A stretch of DNA of 64,000 bases from Rhyacophila brunnea. Lineage: Eukaryota; Arthropoda; Insecta; Trichoptera; Rhyacophilidae. Below are positions 10,184 through 20,509 of the stretch, in pieces; positions within the stretch are counted from its first letter, which is position 1, and each line of letters starts with the position of its first letter. The notes under the pieces were generated by a model, which did no database searches, had not been told where the DNA came from, and saw nothing but the letters and a program-made list of their open reading frames with translations. The stretch covers positions 405,720 through 469,719 of the forward strand of contig JAGYXB010000662.1 in NCBI GenBank assembly GCA_022495005.1, read 5' to 3'. The position numbers were made by a program, and so were the translations under genes.

Positions 10184-10981
10184 CAGTGGCGCACCCAGGA
10201 TTTAATATTGGGGGGGCCCAAGGAGGAGAATGTAAATTAGTCCCATAGACTCTTTTTCTTCTTCACAGCTTAATTTCTCGTTTATCGGTCTTTTGTCTAT
10301 TGCACCCTGTACCTATACCATGGTCCCCACATCCTGAAACGGGCCCTCAGGCTAGGATATTTGGCGAGCCCCCTACCTACCACTAAGATTAAATGCAGTG
10401 TGAAACACTACATTAACGTTTATCAAATTAGTTCAAATTAAGGGTACTTATACAGTGAATTATTGGCGATTTTTAATACATCTACTTTAATATTGGAGCA
10501 GTCGAGTATCGACACATAATAATCAAAAAATATATTGCATAATTATATAAGTAATTCAAAATGTTCATGGCCATAAAGTGTAATAGCGCCGCAGGCGACT
10601 TTTTTACTATTAAAGCTAATTTATGATGTGTGTTTATCTCACTTATCTGGTCAACCCGACACGCCGGGCCCCCCACAGCCCGGTCCCCCAGGCTAGAACC
10701 CTGTCAGCCCTCCCCAGCCATGACCTACACCACTCCGGAATTCGGGTGGACACCGAGAATTTTTTGACAGTTCCATTAGGGATTGGGTTTCTAAAAAAAC
10801 CTGACATTAGTGTTTCGAAATTTTTGTGTTAGAAATTAAAATCTAAGAAATTTTTCTAGAGGGTGCTGGAGAATTTCAAATCATTTTTTGCCGTGTTTTT
10901 ATTTGTCTAATCTATTGGCTTTCAATTTCAATGTTTTGGGGGGGGGCAAGGCTCCTTGGCCCCCCCCTGGGTGCGCCACTG
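10184..10981. mobile_element. Non-autonomous hAT element (798 bp)
   Basis: Inverted ends CAGTGGCGCACCCAGG are identical for 16 bp, and runs of seven or more G or C follow at each end. The flanks are an exact 8-bp duplication CGTGCACG (10176-10183 and 10982-10989), itself palindromic. The interior has a GC-rich block (10660-10760) but no transposase frame. CAG ends and 8-bp duplications place it in hAT. Confidence 0.9.
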
Positions 10982-10989
10982 CGTGCACG

Positions 10990-12439
10990 TCGTGGATATA
11001 GTTTAAATTAACTTATTATTGGTTAAATAATAATCACAGAGTACCTATGACATGTTAACTCCCAATTCATACATAACCAAAGCATTTATTACTAAAGCAA
11101 AATCACTTAATCTGTGTATGTACTGTAAAAATAAGTTAAATATTTATATAGGTCAACATACTAGATTGAGAAAAGTTATAAATAGGTAGTCAAATATATA
11201 TTGCATCGCCGCTATGTCAAGTTTGTGAAACGTTGGTTTATACTTTATATGATAATGTTGCATTATATATTATACACTAGTAAATATTACCACTGGTCAA
11301 TATTCTCATACGTTTTCACCCTATCCTGGATTCATTTACATGTATGTACTGTCAATTATTTGTCAGTGGGCTGCTGCATCAGCCTAGCGGAGTCTTTGTA
11401 GATGTAGATTGTAGACTGTAGGTAGAGTCTCCTGACTTTAGCGAGCACGTCATTGCTGAACTCGTTCATCTGTCAAAGGGCGATGCTTAGTTGATGGTTC
11501 TATTTTTTTATTGATTATATAGGTTGCCTAAGGTTGCAGTAGGAGCACCCTATCCCTAGTATAATAATTACTCTTAAATCTCTAATCTATAACTACTAAA
11601 CTCTAATCACTCAATATGCTTTTACTGTACCGTAATATTCTGTCAAACTATTATGAGAGTATCATTTGATTATTATGATTTTTTAAATTTAGAAATATTT
11701 CTCTATATCTATATCTCCTCTCGCTCTTTCTTACATATTTCAGCAATATTTTATATAATTTCTCTCAATAATTCTTATACCTATATATATATTATACCTA
11801 TAATGTATTTATATATAAAAATAATTCAAACGTGTTTCAATGTATAAGTGTGATATGAGTTTGATTATATGAGTGTAGTGGATGAAAAATAATCAAAGTA
11901 ATTTTGGATTTGGCGCCTCTTAGAAAAATTAAAGCACTAGAAAAAACATAGTGGATTTGAATATGAATAACAAAAACGTTCTTGATATACTTATATAATA
12001 ATATTATTTGAGTTTCAATGCATTTTCACTTGGTAATAGTTTTATTCAACGAATGACATATCTACAACATATACGAATGTCGTATTCGTTATTTAATATA
12101 AATCATAATTTGGAGCATATCAACCTATGAATCTTCTGCCAGAATGAGCTTTTTGTGGTTTTCTTATAAAATCAATGAAACAAGTTTTAGTTTAACGCAA
12201 GTGGGGTTTTTGTATGCAAGAAAAGCTCTCATTTAGTTTATTTTAATATGTTTAGACTTGTTATATTAATAAAAATAAAACACAATATTTAATATTCTAC
12301 ACAATGTAACAATGATCAGTACCACTAGTTTGATAACTGTCGGGTACGAAACCACAGTGTGGAATAAATATTGTATATTATTGTTTTATTTGAAATCATA
12401 CAATATTTTCCAACAATAAATTTACAGGGAATGTCCGAA
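10990..12439. other. No gene seen
   Basis: AT-rich, with a short TTTATTCAACGAATGA piece near 12040 that resembles the reverse complement of the SINE family 1 terminus. Nothing else can be supported. Confidence 0.45.
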
Positions 12440-13190
12440 AATGTGTGACAAAAGGTAATAGATCCTTAAGCCGATTTGGGCCCATCAAGCCGTACAACTT
12501 GGTCGCCACAAAGATCAACTTGAAGTGTAGACCTCTTACTCTCACATAGTTTAATATATTCGTATTGTTTTTGTTGAGAATAATGGATCGTTTAGAGGAT
12601 GTTAAATTATCAACATAGTTTTATATATATGATTAACTTTATTATTATCAACTTCATGAATAATAATATACAGAGTAATAGATTACATTTTGTTATGCGA
12701 CCGTTACAATAGACCTTCGAGTACACACCGTTGTCACGCCGGACACCCAAGTGAACATAGAACTGTAATTAGTATTAATTAGTATTTAGCATTGGCGGAC
12801 AGCCAGTGCCATAGTTAAACGTATTAATAATATTCTTAAATTATTACTTATAATATTTAGTTATGTTATTATATTAGACGGCTATATATATTTATACTAT
12901 GTATATATATATTTTTACTATGTATATTTACATATTATATGTAATTTAATTAGGATCATTTATTATTTGTTAATTTTCCGTTCTCCTCTCCCCCGTGGGC
13001 ACTTTTTATTAAAACAATTCTCAGTAAACTCAGTTTAAGCACATTTGGTGCGTGGCAACCTTAGTCTTGGGTATCTGCTCCTGAGACACTTCCAGGCGTA
13101 AATAAATGCTGATGCTTCACAAACAAACGTAGGGCCTCGTGATACGCTTAATTAAGACTGAGTGAGGTGCGGGGCGGTTATGTTTGGAAC
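12440..13190 (-). mobile_element. Putative LTR and primer-binding region, minus strand
   Basis: On the minus strand a block from about 13190 to 12510 contains GTGAAGCATCAGCATTTATT, CTCAGGAGCAGATACCCAAG, an AATAAAG signal and then TGGCGACCAAG (around 12508), followed by TTGATGGGCCCAA. Parts recur at 43862-44260 and 52940-53245. TGGCGACC directly after a repeated block resembles the primer-binding site following the LTR of BEL/Pao and some Gypsy elements. No gag or pol sequence is present, and LTR termini TG...CA cannot be fixed, so a different repeat type is possible. Confidence 0.4.
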
Positions 13191-13228
13191 GAACTTTTAG
13201 GTGGTTAATGTTAATACCATTGAAGTGA

Positions 13229-13408
13229 TTTTTTTGGCAATGCCAATCTTAAGAGAATCTTAAAGGCAAAGAAGAGATTTGTATTAACAGATTTTGTTTT
13301 TACAAGAAATGGATGTCAGCCACTTGATCAACATAATAGGTCCATATTCTGATTCCAATACACATTGAAAAAGAATATTTGTATTTGCCAGACCCAGGAT
13401 TCGAACGA
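13229..13408 (-). mobile_element. SINE family 2, truncated head
   Basis: Minus-strand order is TTCGAATCCTGGGTCTGGCA, then GTGGCTGACATCCATTTCTT, then TGTTAATACAAATCTC. The match to the family stops just before the A-box half of the head, so the 5' part is missing. Confidence 0.7.
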
Positions 13409-14158
13409 AATTATTGATATTACTAGAGAGTAGAGAGGTTATAATTAGACGACTTTTCGCTCATTGAATACTTACAAAGAGCAAACACTTTGTATTTTCT
13501 TACTTATTTAAGTTTCGTAAAGGTATATCTTGATTTCTAAATCCATAAACCAATTAACATACGTTCGTTTCTCACAATATTGAATTATTTATCGGGCGTC
13601 TTTTCGGAGCACAGTCCATCTAGATGTCCGGCACCGCAGAGAAAGTGTGGTCACCTCAAAGTAAAGCGGCGATCCTTGTACGCAAGCCGAGTATGTGTCC
13701 GTACAACCGGTACACGTGTCGCAACAGTTTCCCGGACACGAAAAACGCATTAGGGTCACCAGGAGGTACGCGACGACACGGTGTTAACGTTTTGCCTCGC
13801 GAGGAGGCGTCCTCGAGTTCGATCCTCAGAAAACGATTCTCTCCATATTAACTTCTTTCTCCGTTCAATGGATTCAATACTTGATAGGTCAGTCGTTTTT
13901 AAACTTTTTCATTTCGCGGCGTCCTTAGCCGTGGTCATAAATAAAACCGCCTGCAATGTTGCAACTCTCTTCCGTGCATTCAGGCGGGATCATGCCATGA
14001 CAGTGAGCGGCTAGCCGATACGAATAAAAAAAACCATCCAAACATTTGCCGATACAATAATTTGATATTCAACCTGCGGCCAAAGATTTTTTCTACCAAA
14101 AATGTAGCACTGACGCTATGTGTGGCAGTACATTAAGATACATATATTTGAGTTGCCT
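13409..14158. other. No recognised gene; GC-rich island at 13600-13830
   Basis: From 13600 to 13830 the sequence is GC- and CpG-rich and open on the plus strand from an ATG at 13624 for 75 codons. The predicted peptide has no motif I know. It could be a small exon, a 5' untranslated region or a repeat end. It contains one CACGTG (13713-13718). Confidence 0.35.
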
Positions 14159-14172
14159 AGAGTCATAACTGG

Positions 14173-14601
14173 ACATAATGGACGCTAAATGTGAAAGCAG
14201 CTGAAATGGTGGATTGCTTTGAGAGAAAGATCCTTAGGCGGATATACGGACCCATGAATGATGGTGGGGAGTGGAGAATTAGGTACAACACGAAACTATA
14301 CCGCTTATACCAAGATTCAAAACTCTCCAACTTCATAAAACTCCAGAGGCTAAACTGGGCAGGCCATGTCCAGCGCATGCCTGAGTCACGGATACCGAAG
14401 AAAATCCTCGAAGGAAATCCAGGAGGGAAAAGGCCAGTGGGAAAGCCACGCACACGATGGGGTGATAATGTTACAAAAGATGCCAACCAGATACTAAAAA
14501 TCAGGAACTGGAAAGGACGTGCGGAGGACCGTTTCGGCTGGAGGACAGCGGTGGAGGAGGCCAGGGCTCGACTTGAGCTGTAGCGCCATCGAAGAAGAAG
14601 A
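14173..14601 (+). mobile_element. 5'-truncated LINE with target-site duplication
   Basis: A LINE tail is bounded by AGAGTCATAACT on both sides (14159-14170 and 14602-14613; 14 bases if one mismatch is allowed). The element begins inside the coding region (TWTLN...) and ends after the stop with TAGCGCCATC and three GAA units. A truncated 5' end, a simple-repeat tail and a variable-length duplication are the marks of target-primed reverse transcription. Its reading frame is intact, so the insertion looks relatively young. Confidence 0.85.
14179..14583 (+). CDS. LINE reverse transcriptase C-terminal region (partial)
   Basis: The open frame encodes about 134 residues from the part downstream of the reverse transcriptase catalytic core. 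Visible landmarks are WTLN, VDCFERKILRRIYGP, the W-A-G-H-V-Q-R-M block (residues about 80-90), EGNPGGKRPVGKPRTRWGD, and a final NWKGRAEDRFGWR before the stop. This order is standard for the C-terminus of RTE-like insect LINEs. The catalytic residues (the Y-x-D-D motif) lie upstream and are absent, so the product would be inactive. There is no proper start codon because the element is 5'-truncated. The exact clade is inferred. Confidence 0.75.
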   Translation, partial: WTLNVKAAEMVDCFERKILRRIYGPMNDGGEWRIRYNTKLYRLYQDSKLSNFIKLQRLNWAGHVQRMPESRIPKKILEGNPGGKRPVGKPRTRWGDNVTKDANQILKIRNWKGRAEDRFGWRTAVEEARARLEL

Positions 14602-14613
14602 AGAGTCATAACT

Positions 14614-15254
14614 AGCATATTTAAAAAATCGAGTTTTGAGATAATCGCAAAAAAACACAAGAGCACTGTTTTTTGTAATTAGAAGAAAAGTATTGAACTT
14701 CCTTGAATAATAATGTGTGCGTGAGTCGATTTACATTTTTTTTATTAGGGATGAAGACACACACCATACTCTGAGAAATAGAGCTCCCTGATTGATTAGA
14801 ATGGCCTTGTTGACATAACTCATATTATTCATTAAAAATGTGATTTATGACACCAACAGTCAACTTTCTCAATGATTTCACATGGCTTAGAGTGACTTTT
14901 GAAACCCAACTATTTTTATTTATCCTTTAGAATCACTTGGTATATTCAACTAAAAAATGACAAAATTGCAAAATGTAGTTATGGACTCTAGGCGACTCAT
15001 TTTGTGAATGACATAAAATTCGACTCGTTGCAGTTGATACGAGTTTCTATGTGCGATCGGGCTTAGGTTATCTATAAATATGGATGCCCAAGATATAACT
15101 GGGCGTATGGGTATCATGGGAGATGACATTTTGCAAAGAAAGCTCGTTATTGGAATGGGAATGGCTGGAGCAATATTAAACTCGATGTAGATTGTAGAGA
15201 GTCTAGGGCTCACGACTGTAAACTTGGTTTCCAATTGCCGCTCATTCGAGGATT
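14614..15254. other. No gene; old target repeat
   Basis: The sequence that received the LINE at 14173 continues here. TTTTGAGATAATCGCAAAAA near 14635 resembles TTTTGAGATAATTGCAAAAA near 37205, and GTCATAACT recurs (inverted) near 36445, so an old dispersed repeat is likely, though too diverged to delimit. Confidence 0.35.
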
Positions 15255-15585
15255 GCATTCTGATGGTGCTGCTTTACGGTAGCGAATCATGGTAATCATG
15301 GCTTCTTAAAGCTCAAAGCAACTGTATATTCAGCTTTGAGAACATAACATGTTTGCGACGGATACTGGCTGTGCGGTGTATGATATTAAGAGTAACGTTG
15401 AGATAAGAGAGCGAATCAAACAGCTTTTCATCACGCTGAGACCAAACAGAACACGTGTTTCGGACGCCTGAAGAGAATTTGAACCTGGTTTGCTTGTTCT
15501 TCAAGCCAACCAGATCACGGCAACCTGAAATGACACGAGAAGATTAGCAAGCGACAGGGTTTGTCCATATGCTTCAACTAAGAGG
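15255..15585 (+). pseudogene. Degenerate LINE reverse-transcriptase C-terminus, second type
   Basis: Plus-strand frames read VLLYGSESW, then a region like CLRRILAVR, then FFKPTRSRQPEMTRED, interrupted by stops and frameshifts. VLLYGSE(T/A)W followed by CLRRIL is the usual order downstream of the reverse transcriptase domain in many LINEs. It differs in detail from the copies at 14.2 and 24.4 kb, so it is probably another LINE family. Confidence 0.5.
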
Positions 15586-16311
15586 TGTGCATGTGTAAAG
15601 AAGAATATATTTATAAACAAAATTTAGGAGTCGAACTGAAATAAAGAAAGACGGAAAAGTGCTCAAGAGCAGGTTTTGATTATCCAAAGATTTTACTCTC
15701 CGTAGTAATTTAATCGTGTTAATCTAATTCGGTCAGGAAATGGCTGGATGTAGTCGTACAATATCCTCTCTCTATTATTTATTATTCGTGCTTTGGGGGT
15801 AGCTATAATTTTTCAGAGTCCAGTTCGGACACTCGGCCGTTTTGAAAGGTGTGTGATGGAATTATAAAAATAAAAAGCCTATCTTCGTATAAGCCGTAGG
15901 CTGCTACATATTGTGTGTGTTATTATAATTAAAATGCTATACTCCATTTCGTCCCATTTCATGTTATTTCCAATTGCTGTAGCCTACTGAAATTATGACA
16001 CTCCGTTGTAGGTTATGTGACTAAATATTGTAATGTATATCTAATGTTTCAATCTCACGTTTATGAGACTTTTTCTAACGAAAAAGTACTATATTTTGAC
16101 TTAAGTCATTCAAATATAAATCAACCAACGTTGTTTTACTTACAGAAAATGGGATAAATAATCTTTTAAGGTGTAGGCAAAACTACGAGACCGAACAGAA
16201 AAAATAGCACAAGTACAAATCTGGATGTATGGCAAGTCTTCATATTAAGTTTTTTTGTTTTTTCAAGGCTGATATACTATTTAAAAATTTTGAATAAAAT
16301 TTACTACTACT
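15586..16311. other. No gene seen
   Basis: AT-rich with no supported motif. Confidence 0.45.
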
Positions 16312-16834
16312 TCACCATGTTCAATCCTAAGAGGATCATATTATGGGCCTCCAAAGAGGTGAGGTTTTATGAACAGATTTTGTTTTTACTAGAAATAGAT
16401 GTTAGCCACTTGCTAAACATATTAGGTCCATACCTACTCTGTTTCCAAACACAAATTGTGAAACAAATGTGAATTTTTGAAAATGAGAAAATATATAACA
16501 AATAGAAAAAAATCTTTTTTGAAAACATTAATTAAAATTTGTCGCGATTGGATAAGTTACCTACCTATAGCATTGTGGTCAATGTGCGTGAGCGCGAAAC
16601 CTGAGAAACGCAGGTTTTAAAAAGACTTTTTCTATTGGTTACATATTATTTTCTCTGAAGTGTTTTCAAAATTATTTATGTTCAATAAAAAGAATGTTAC
16701 ATTCTTTAATCTTGTAAATTATTCGTTGAATAAGAAAAATAGTTAATTAAATGTATATTTGCCAGACCCAGGATTCGAACCTGGGACCCCACGACATTAC
16801 AAGTCGATGCTTAGACCCCTCGGCCATCGTGGGC
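16312..16834 (-). mobile_element. SINE family 2, split by a family 1 SINE
   Basis: The body is at 16312-16470 and the tRNA-like head at 16749-16834, on the minus strand. The head is the best preserved in the window: A-box-like GATGGCCGAGGGGTC, an anticodon-like arm CGAC-TTGTAAT-GTCG, and a T-arm with B-box GGTTCGAATCC in a perfect CCAGG/CCTGG stem. Only about three acceptor-stem pairs can form, so it is a SINE head and not a working tRNA. The two halves rejoin exactly once the insert at 16471-16748 and one AAATGT are removed. Confidence 0.85.
16471..16748 (+). mobile_element. SINE family 1 inserted in SINE family 2
   Basis: Flanked by AAATGT (16465-16470 and 16749-16754). The left arm (GAGAAAATATATAACAAATA) is the inverted form of the right-arm segment around 16635-16665. 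Between them is a tRNA-like part with AGCATTGTGGTCAATG and GCAGGTTTTAAA, a damaged B-box. The 3' end reads TTATTCGTTGAATAAG. This copy shows that the element with inverted arms moves as one unit of about 278 bp. Confidence 0.8.
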
Positions 16835-16986
16835 ATTAGAGTTAGATAATATAATCAGCTATTATATTATACAGAAAGAGAAAAGTGAATTTGAATCCGA
16901 TAAACGAAAGAGCAGTAAAGTTGTTATCATCGAAGAAAACAGATAATTGTCAAAATATACAAATTTATATTTTTAATATCCTACGG

Positions 16987-17700
16987 CAGGGGTCGGCAGT
17001 TTGTCCAGGAAACAAGATAACAAAGATACCAGAGAGCCGCATAATTTTAAATATGTATATCGTTATGGTTTTTTAGGGGAAAAAAGTTCAAGATTTTTTA
17101 TTAAAAAAATTAATTAGAACGGCGTCCATGCATCGCTTTTGATAGCTTTACTAGATCTGCCAAATAACTACCTATTTTTAATTGAATACGTGATTGTAAA
17201 TTTTCATCCGTTATTCTGCTTCTAAGTTTATTTTTTATTTGGTTCATAGATGAGAATGTTTGTTCGCAAATATACGTAGACCCAAAGATTGTGACAATAC
17301 CAAAAGCTATTTTTTTTAACGCGTCATATGTTTCAGGCAAACTATTCCATGTATCAAAATAAATATTATTGTTTCTATTTTAGGCAGTTGTTTTATAGCC
17401 GTCCACTTGTGCTGAGAAATCAAATTGGATTTCTCTCTTTCGAGTTCTTCCAAGCGGCTGGTCAGATCTGTGATTTGTTGCTCCACAGTTCCTTGATTTT
17501 TAAATCTATTAATTGCATCTGGAGTGAACCAGAATATGAAAAAAGAGTGGTAGAGAGTATGCAGTACGAGTCTAAGTTCGTTCGGCGGCTCTATCTCATA
17601 AACTCATAAGTTATAAAGCTGCTTGAGATGAGGTGAAATTGGAGTATATGTTTGAAGAGCCGCAAACATATATGCAAAGAGCCGCTTTTGCCAACCCCTG
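16987..17700 (-). mobile_element. Internally deleted hAT element (714 bp)
   Basis: The ends CAGGGGTCGGCA... and ...TTGCCAACCCCTG are inverted (12 bp with one difference), and the flanks are an exact 8-bp duplication TCCTACGG (16979-16986 and 17701-17708). GAGCCGC strings lie inside both ends. The interior keeps only the last part of the transposase gene on the minus strand, so it is a deletion derivative of an autonomous element. Confidence 0.9.
17110..17340 (-). pseudogene. hAT transposase C-terminus (dimerisation domain)
   Basis: The minus-strand frame of 76 codons contains FGSTYICEQTFSSMNQIK followed by NKLRSRITDENLQSRIQLK, the conserved hAT C-terminal dimerisation region as found in ZBED5/GTF2IRD2-like and SCAND3-like transposases. 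A further piece of the same protein lies just upstream (about 17360-17510 on the minus strand: EQQITDLTSRLEELEREK, then KWTAIKQLP) but in another frame, so a frameshift near 17345-17365 separates them. The BED zinc finger and the catalytic residues are missing, so it cannot act as a transposase. Confidence 0.8.
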
Positions 17701-17884
17701 TCCTACGGCATCGCTGGAAATGAATCGCACTCCCCAGGTTGCTGGAGTGCACACTTTCGCCGATCAACTGAGCTGAACCACTAGCCGTACATCACAAAGC
17801 ACTTCTAATGGATCTGATATTCAAAATTAATTATGTAAATATTGATATTATTTTTGTATTTATTACTCCTTCTATTTTACCTTC

Positions 17885-17960
17885 TTACTTAGTTGATAGA
17901 GCGATCGTCTTTGAAGCTGTGGGCGCGGATTAATCCCGCATCTGGTAAAAAATACACGTT
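17885..17960 (+). mobile_element. tRNA-derived SINE head (family 4)
   Basis: A-box-like TTAGTTGATAGAGCGATCG and B-box-like GCGGATTAATCCC, ending CATCTGGTAAAAAATAC. A related head is at 39925-40003 on the minus strand, ending CGCGTCTGGAAAAA. No cloverleaf acceptor stem closes. Probably a short SINE or a SINE fragment. Confidence 0.45.
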
Positions 17961-18906
17961 TTATTTAATGTGTCTTTGATTCAGAGAGCGAATACAATGG
18001 GGTGTGTTGCAAAGATAACCTCTATGAGAGTTTATAAGAGAAAATTATAGTTTACTTTGTATTATTACTCTCATTTTGTACGTGAGAATCCTTTTATTTA
18101 TGTAATTAGAGTTAATGAAAATAGTGGATGCTTTCAACAGAGGACAATATTATATTTTGATTTATTTATATAGGTACTTGTTATAGATGTGATGGCACTA
18201 TGGTAACCCTTGTGACACAGCATCACGGATTTTGTTGTCGTTTTGTTCCCCTTCAGATTTTTATTTGTTCAAAGGCTGAAGCTTCACGGGGTAATGCAGA
18301 AGATACTGAATGATTTTGTGAATCAATATATCGATGTCTGAGTACAAAGGTACTCTATTTGACATTTGGCTTTGAATACCAATAAGAGAGTAATTAGATA
18401 TTTTATCAAGTATTTATATATTTATTAGGTACTATTATTATGTAAATATCCTAAAAAATGAACATTTTATCTAAAATTGTAGAGAACCACCTTAAATTCC
18501 CTCCCATATATAATTTAAATCAATTTATGTAATAAAGTGTACGATTGAGTCTAAAACAATTATAATCCTTTGATATTCATGTTGATATCATACAAATTTA
18601 TCTGAAATATTATAGTAAAATAAATTTCTGCAAAAATTGTGCAGCCTTGCCCAGAAACTTCAACAGATTCTCCATATTTTGTAATTCATAAGTCAAAATT
18701 GACATTTTGTCAAATTAAGGCAGCGATATGATATATTAATTTAAAGGAGGGTTTACAGCCTACGATTGACAGTATTTGATTACTTTTGAGTATTTTCAAG
18801 AGATTCAACACTTGATTGGTGGTAATTCATTATAATTTATATAATCGGTTTAGTATCTGATATTAATATTAATCTCATATAAATAATGAAAAAATTACTT
18901 CTATAT
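17961..18906. other. No gene seen
   Basis: AT-rich. I see no supported feature. Confidence 0.45.
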
Positions 18907-19505
18907 CAGTGACGTCCCTTACCAAAGTACCGCCCTTAGGCAGACTTAAAAAGCCATCCTCTTTCATTTTCACACAGAATTCTTGAAAAAATTACATAAT
19001 ATGTAATCTACTGAGGATTAGCGCATTTCTACGAAAATAGCGGTATATTTAGATAGGGTACATGAGGTCTTTGGCACTGCCATGTTTGAATGCCCCCCAG
19101 CGCTCGAAATGCTAAATTATACTAACCGGAGCGCTCGATAATTTTACAAAAATATTAACATATTTATCTAATTGTATGTGAATTTTATAAAAAGAAGTGT
19201 ATTCGATTTTTATTATATGGTATAATTAGGTCAGACGGTCATTTTAATATTTCCACGACACAAAGCGACAATTTTCAGGATTTTATGAACCGGAACAGCG
19301 CTCTGGTCCATTACGAGTCCTGATGACCCAATATTTTTTTTTTAAACTAAGGTGTCGGTAATTTCTAAAGCAAACGCATCGTCTGCTTCATGGGAACTTG
19401 CCGCTACTTTCAAAAGTTGTAATGATCGTATTCGTACCTTCATTTGTCGCCATTTATAATTTGCCGCCCATAAGCAAAGCATGGCTTACTTACCGCCAAA
19501 GGACG
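18907..19505. mobile_element. hAT-like element family F, broken by a MITE
   Basis: Begins CAGTGACGTCCCTTACCAAA followed by GTACCGCCCTTAGGCAGACT. The same order of blocks appears in the complete-looking copy at 38809-39337, including a shared right part with TTTCAAAAGTTGTAA and a GCCGCCC string before the end. Here a 225-bp MITE sits inside at 19098-19322. The right terminus is too diverged to fix exactly. Confidence 0.6.
19098..19322. mobile_element. hAT-like MITE family D
   Basis: Ends CAGCGCTCGAAATG... and ...CATTACGAGTCCTG. Shares with 28010-28246 and 60865-60959 the ACCGGAGCGC or ACCGGAACAGCGC blocks close to each end. A probable 8-bp duplication is ATGCCCCC/ATGACCCA (six of eight match). 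Non-coding. Inserted inside the family F element. Confidence 0.65.
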
Positions 19506-20500
19506 TGAATACTAAATGATATTTTATAATCTTTGGCATAGTCTAAAATATACTTAGTAATTTTTATTTAGAATAGGCATATAATTAGGGTAATTTAACG
19601 TTAAAATAGTCGAATTACTCAAAATGTTTTAAGGTATGTCTGGAAGCACTTTAGTTATACGTTAAACTATAAAAATAGTATCATAAATTAATATTAATTA
19701 TTATCAGATTCAAGCTCTCTCCAGAAATTGATTATTCATACATTGAACCGATAATCGCCACCCTTACCACGTGTAATAATATATGATTTTTCCTATAAGA
19801 ATATTTTTACTTCGCCATATTGCGTCTTAGCTGCCCTCTACTTGCTACGGCGTAGAACGTGGATGTACCTACCTACGTGGCGTAGATCCCTCGTGGGTCT
19901 ACGCCACGTAAAGTAATGCCGACAAGCGGTTAAGTGTAGCAGCACCGCGGGACAAATCGAATACGTGTCAGTCCACAGAACTACACTTGCCTTCGATCGG
20001 GCTATACAAAAACCAGGGTTTCATAACCGGAAGAAAATGATTTATCAATTGAGTTTTCATTTACCCAGCAGATCTAATTCTAATTTGAATAGCTTAGTAA
20101 TGTACCCACTTATTATCTATTTCCGGAAATTTGTACATATTTAGATCATATTATGCTAGCGTATCAGAAATAAATGGTCGTATATATTAAGATCTGCTTT
20201 ATGGATCAATAAAATACATAATAAAAGCCGGTGGAATATAAGGGAAAGACACAGGAAAATAATATGTAGATAATTAAATTAGAAATAAAATCATATCGTA
20301 TTTATTTATATAAAATCCTGGTAGGTGCTCGTAGGTATGTCGGACCTATCACATATCTGATAATAATGACCACGCTTTTATCAAATTTAATAAAATTGGA
20401 ACATTTCTGTCATTTTTTTGTCACAATGCTATATGGATAATTCTTTCCAATACGACAGTAAATTCGTTAGATACCTATAATTTTACTATTCATTTTTGGC
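19506..20500. other. No gene; contains a 35-nt perfect hairpin at 19875-19909
   Basis: Mostly AT-rich. About 19830-20000 is GC-richer. Nothing else can be supported. Confidence 0.45.
19875..19909. repeat. Compact hairpin, 15-bp stem
   Basis: ACGTGGCGTAGATCC, then loop CTCGT, then a strand that pairs fully with the first (one G-T pair). It is far more GC-rich than its neighbourhood. Its role is unknown. It is too short for a microRNA precursor. It may be part of a transposon subterminal region or a protein-binding palindrome. Confidence 0.6.
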
Positions 20501-20509
20501 TTTCTTAAA

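Noticed and set aside
16755..16834. An intact tRNA gene on the minus strand
   Set aside because: A, B and anticodon-like parts are good, but the acceptor stem forms only about three pairs, and the sequence runs into a SINE body that recurs at four other places. It is a SINE head.
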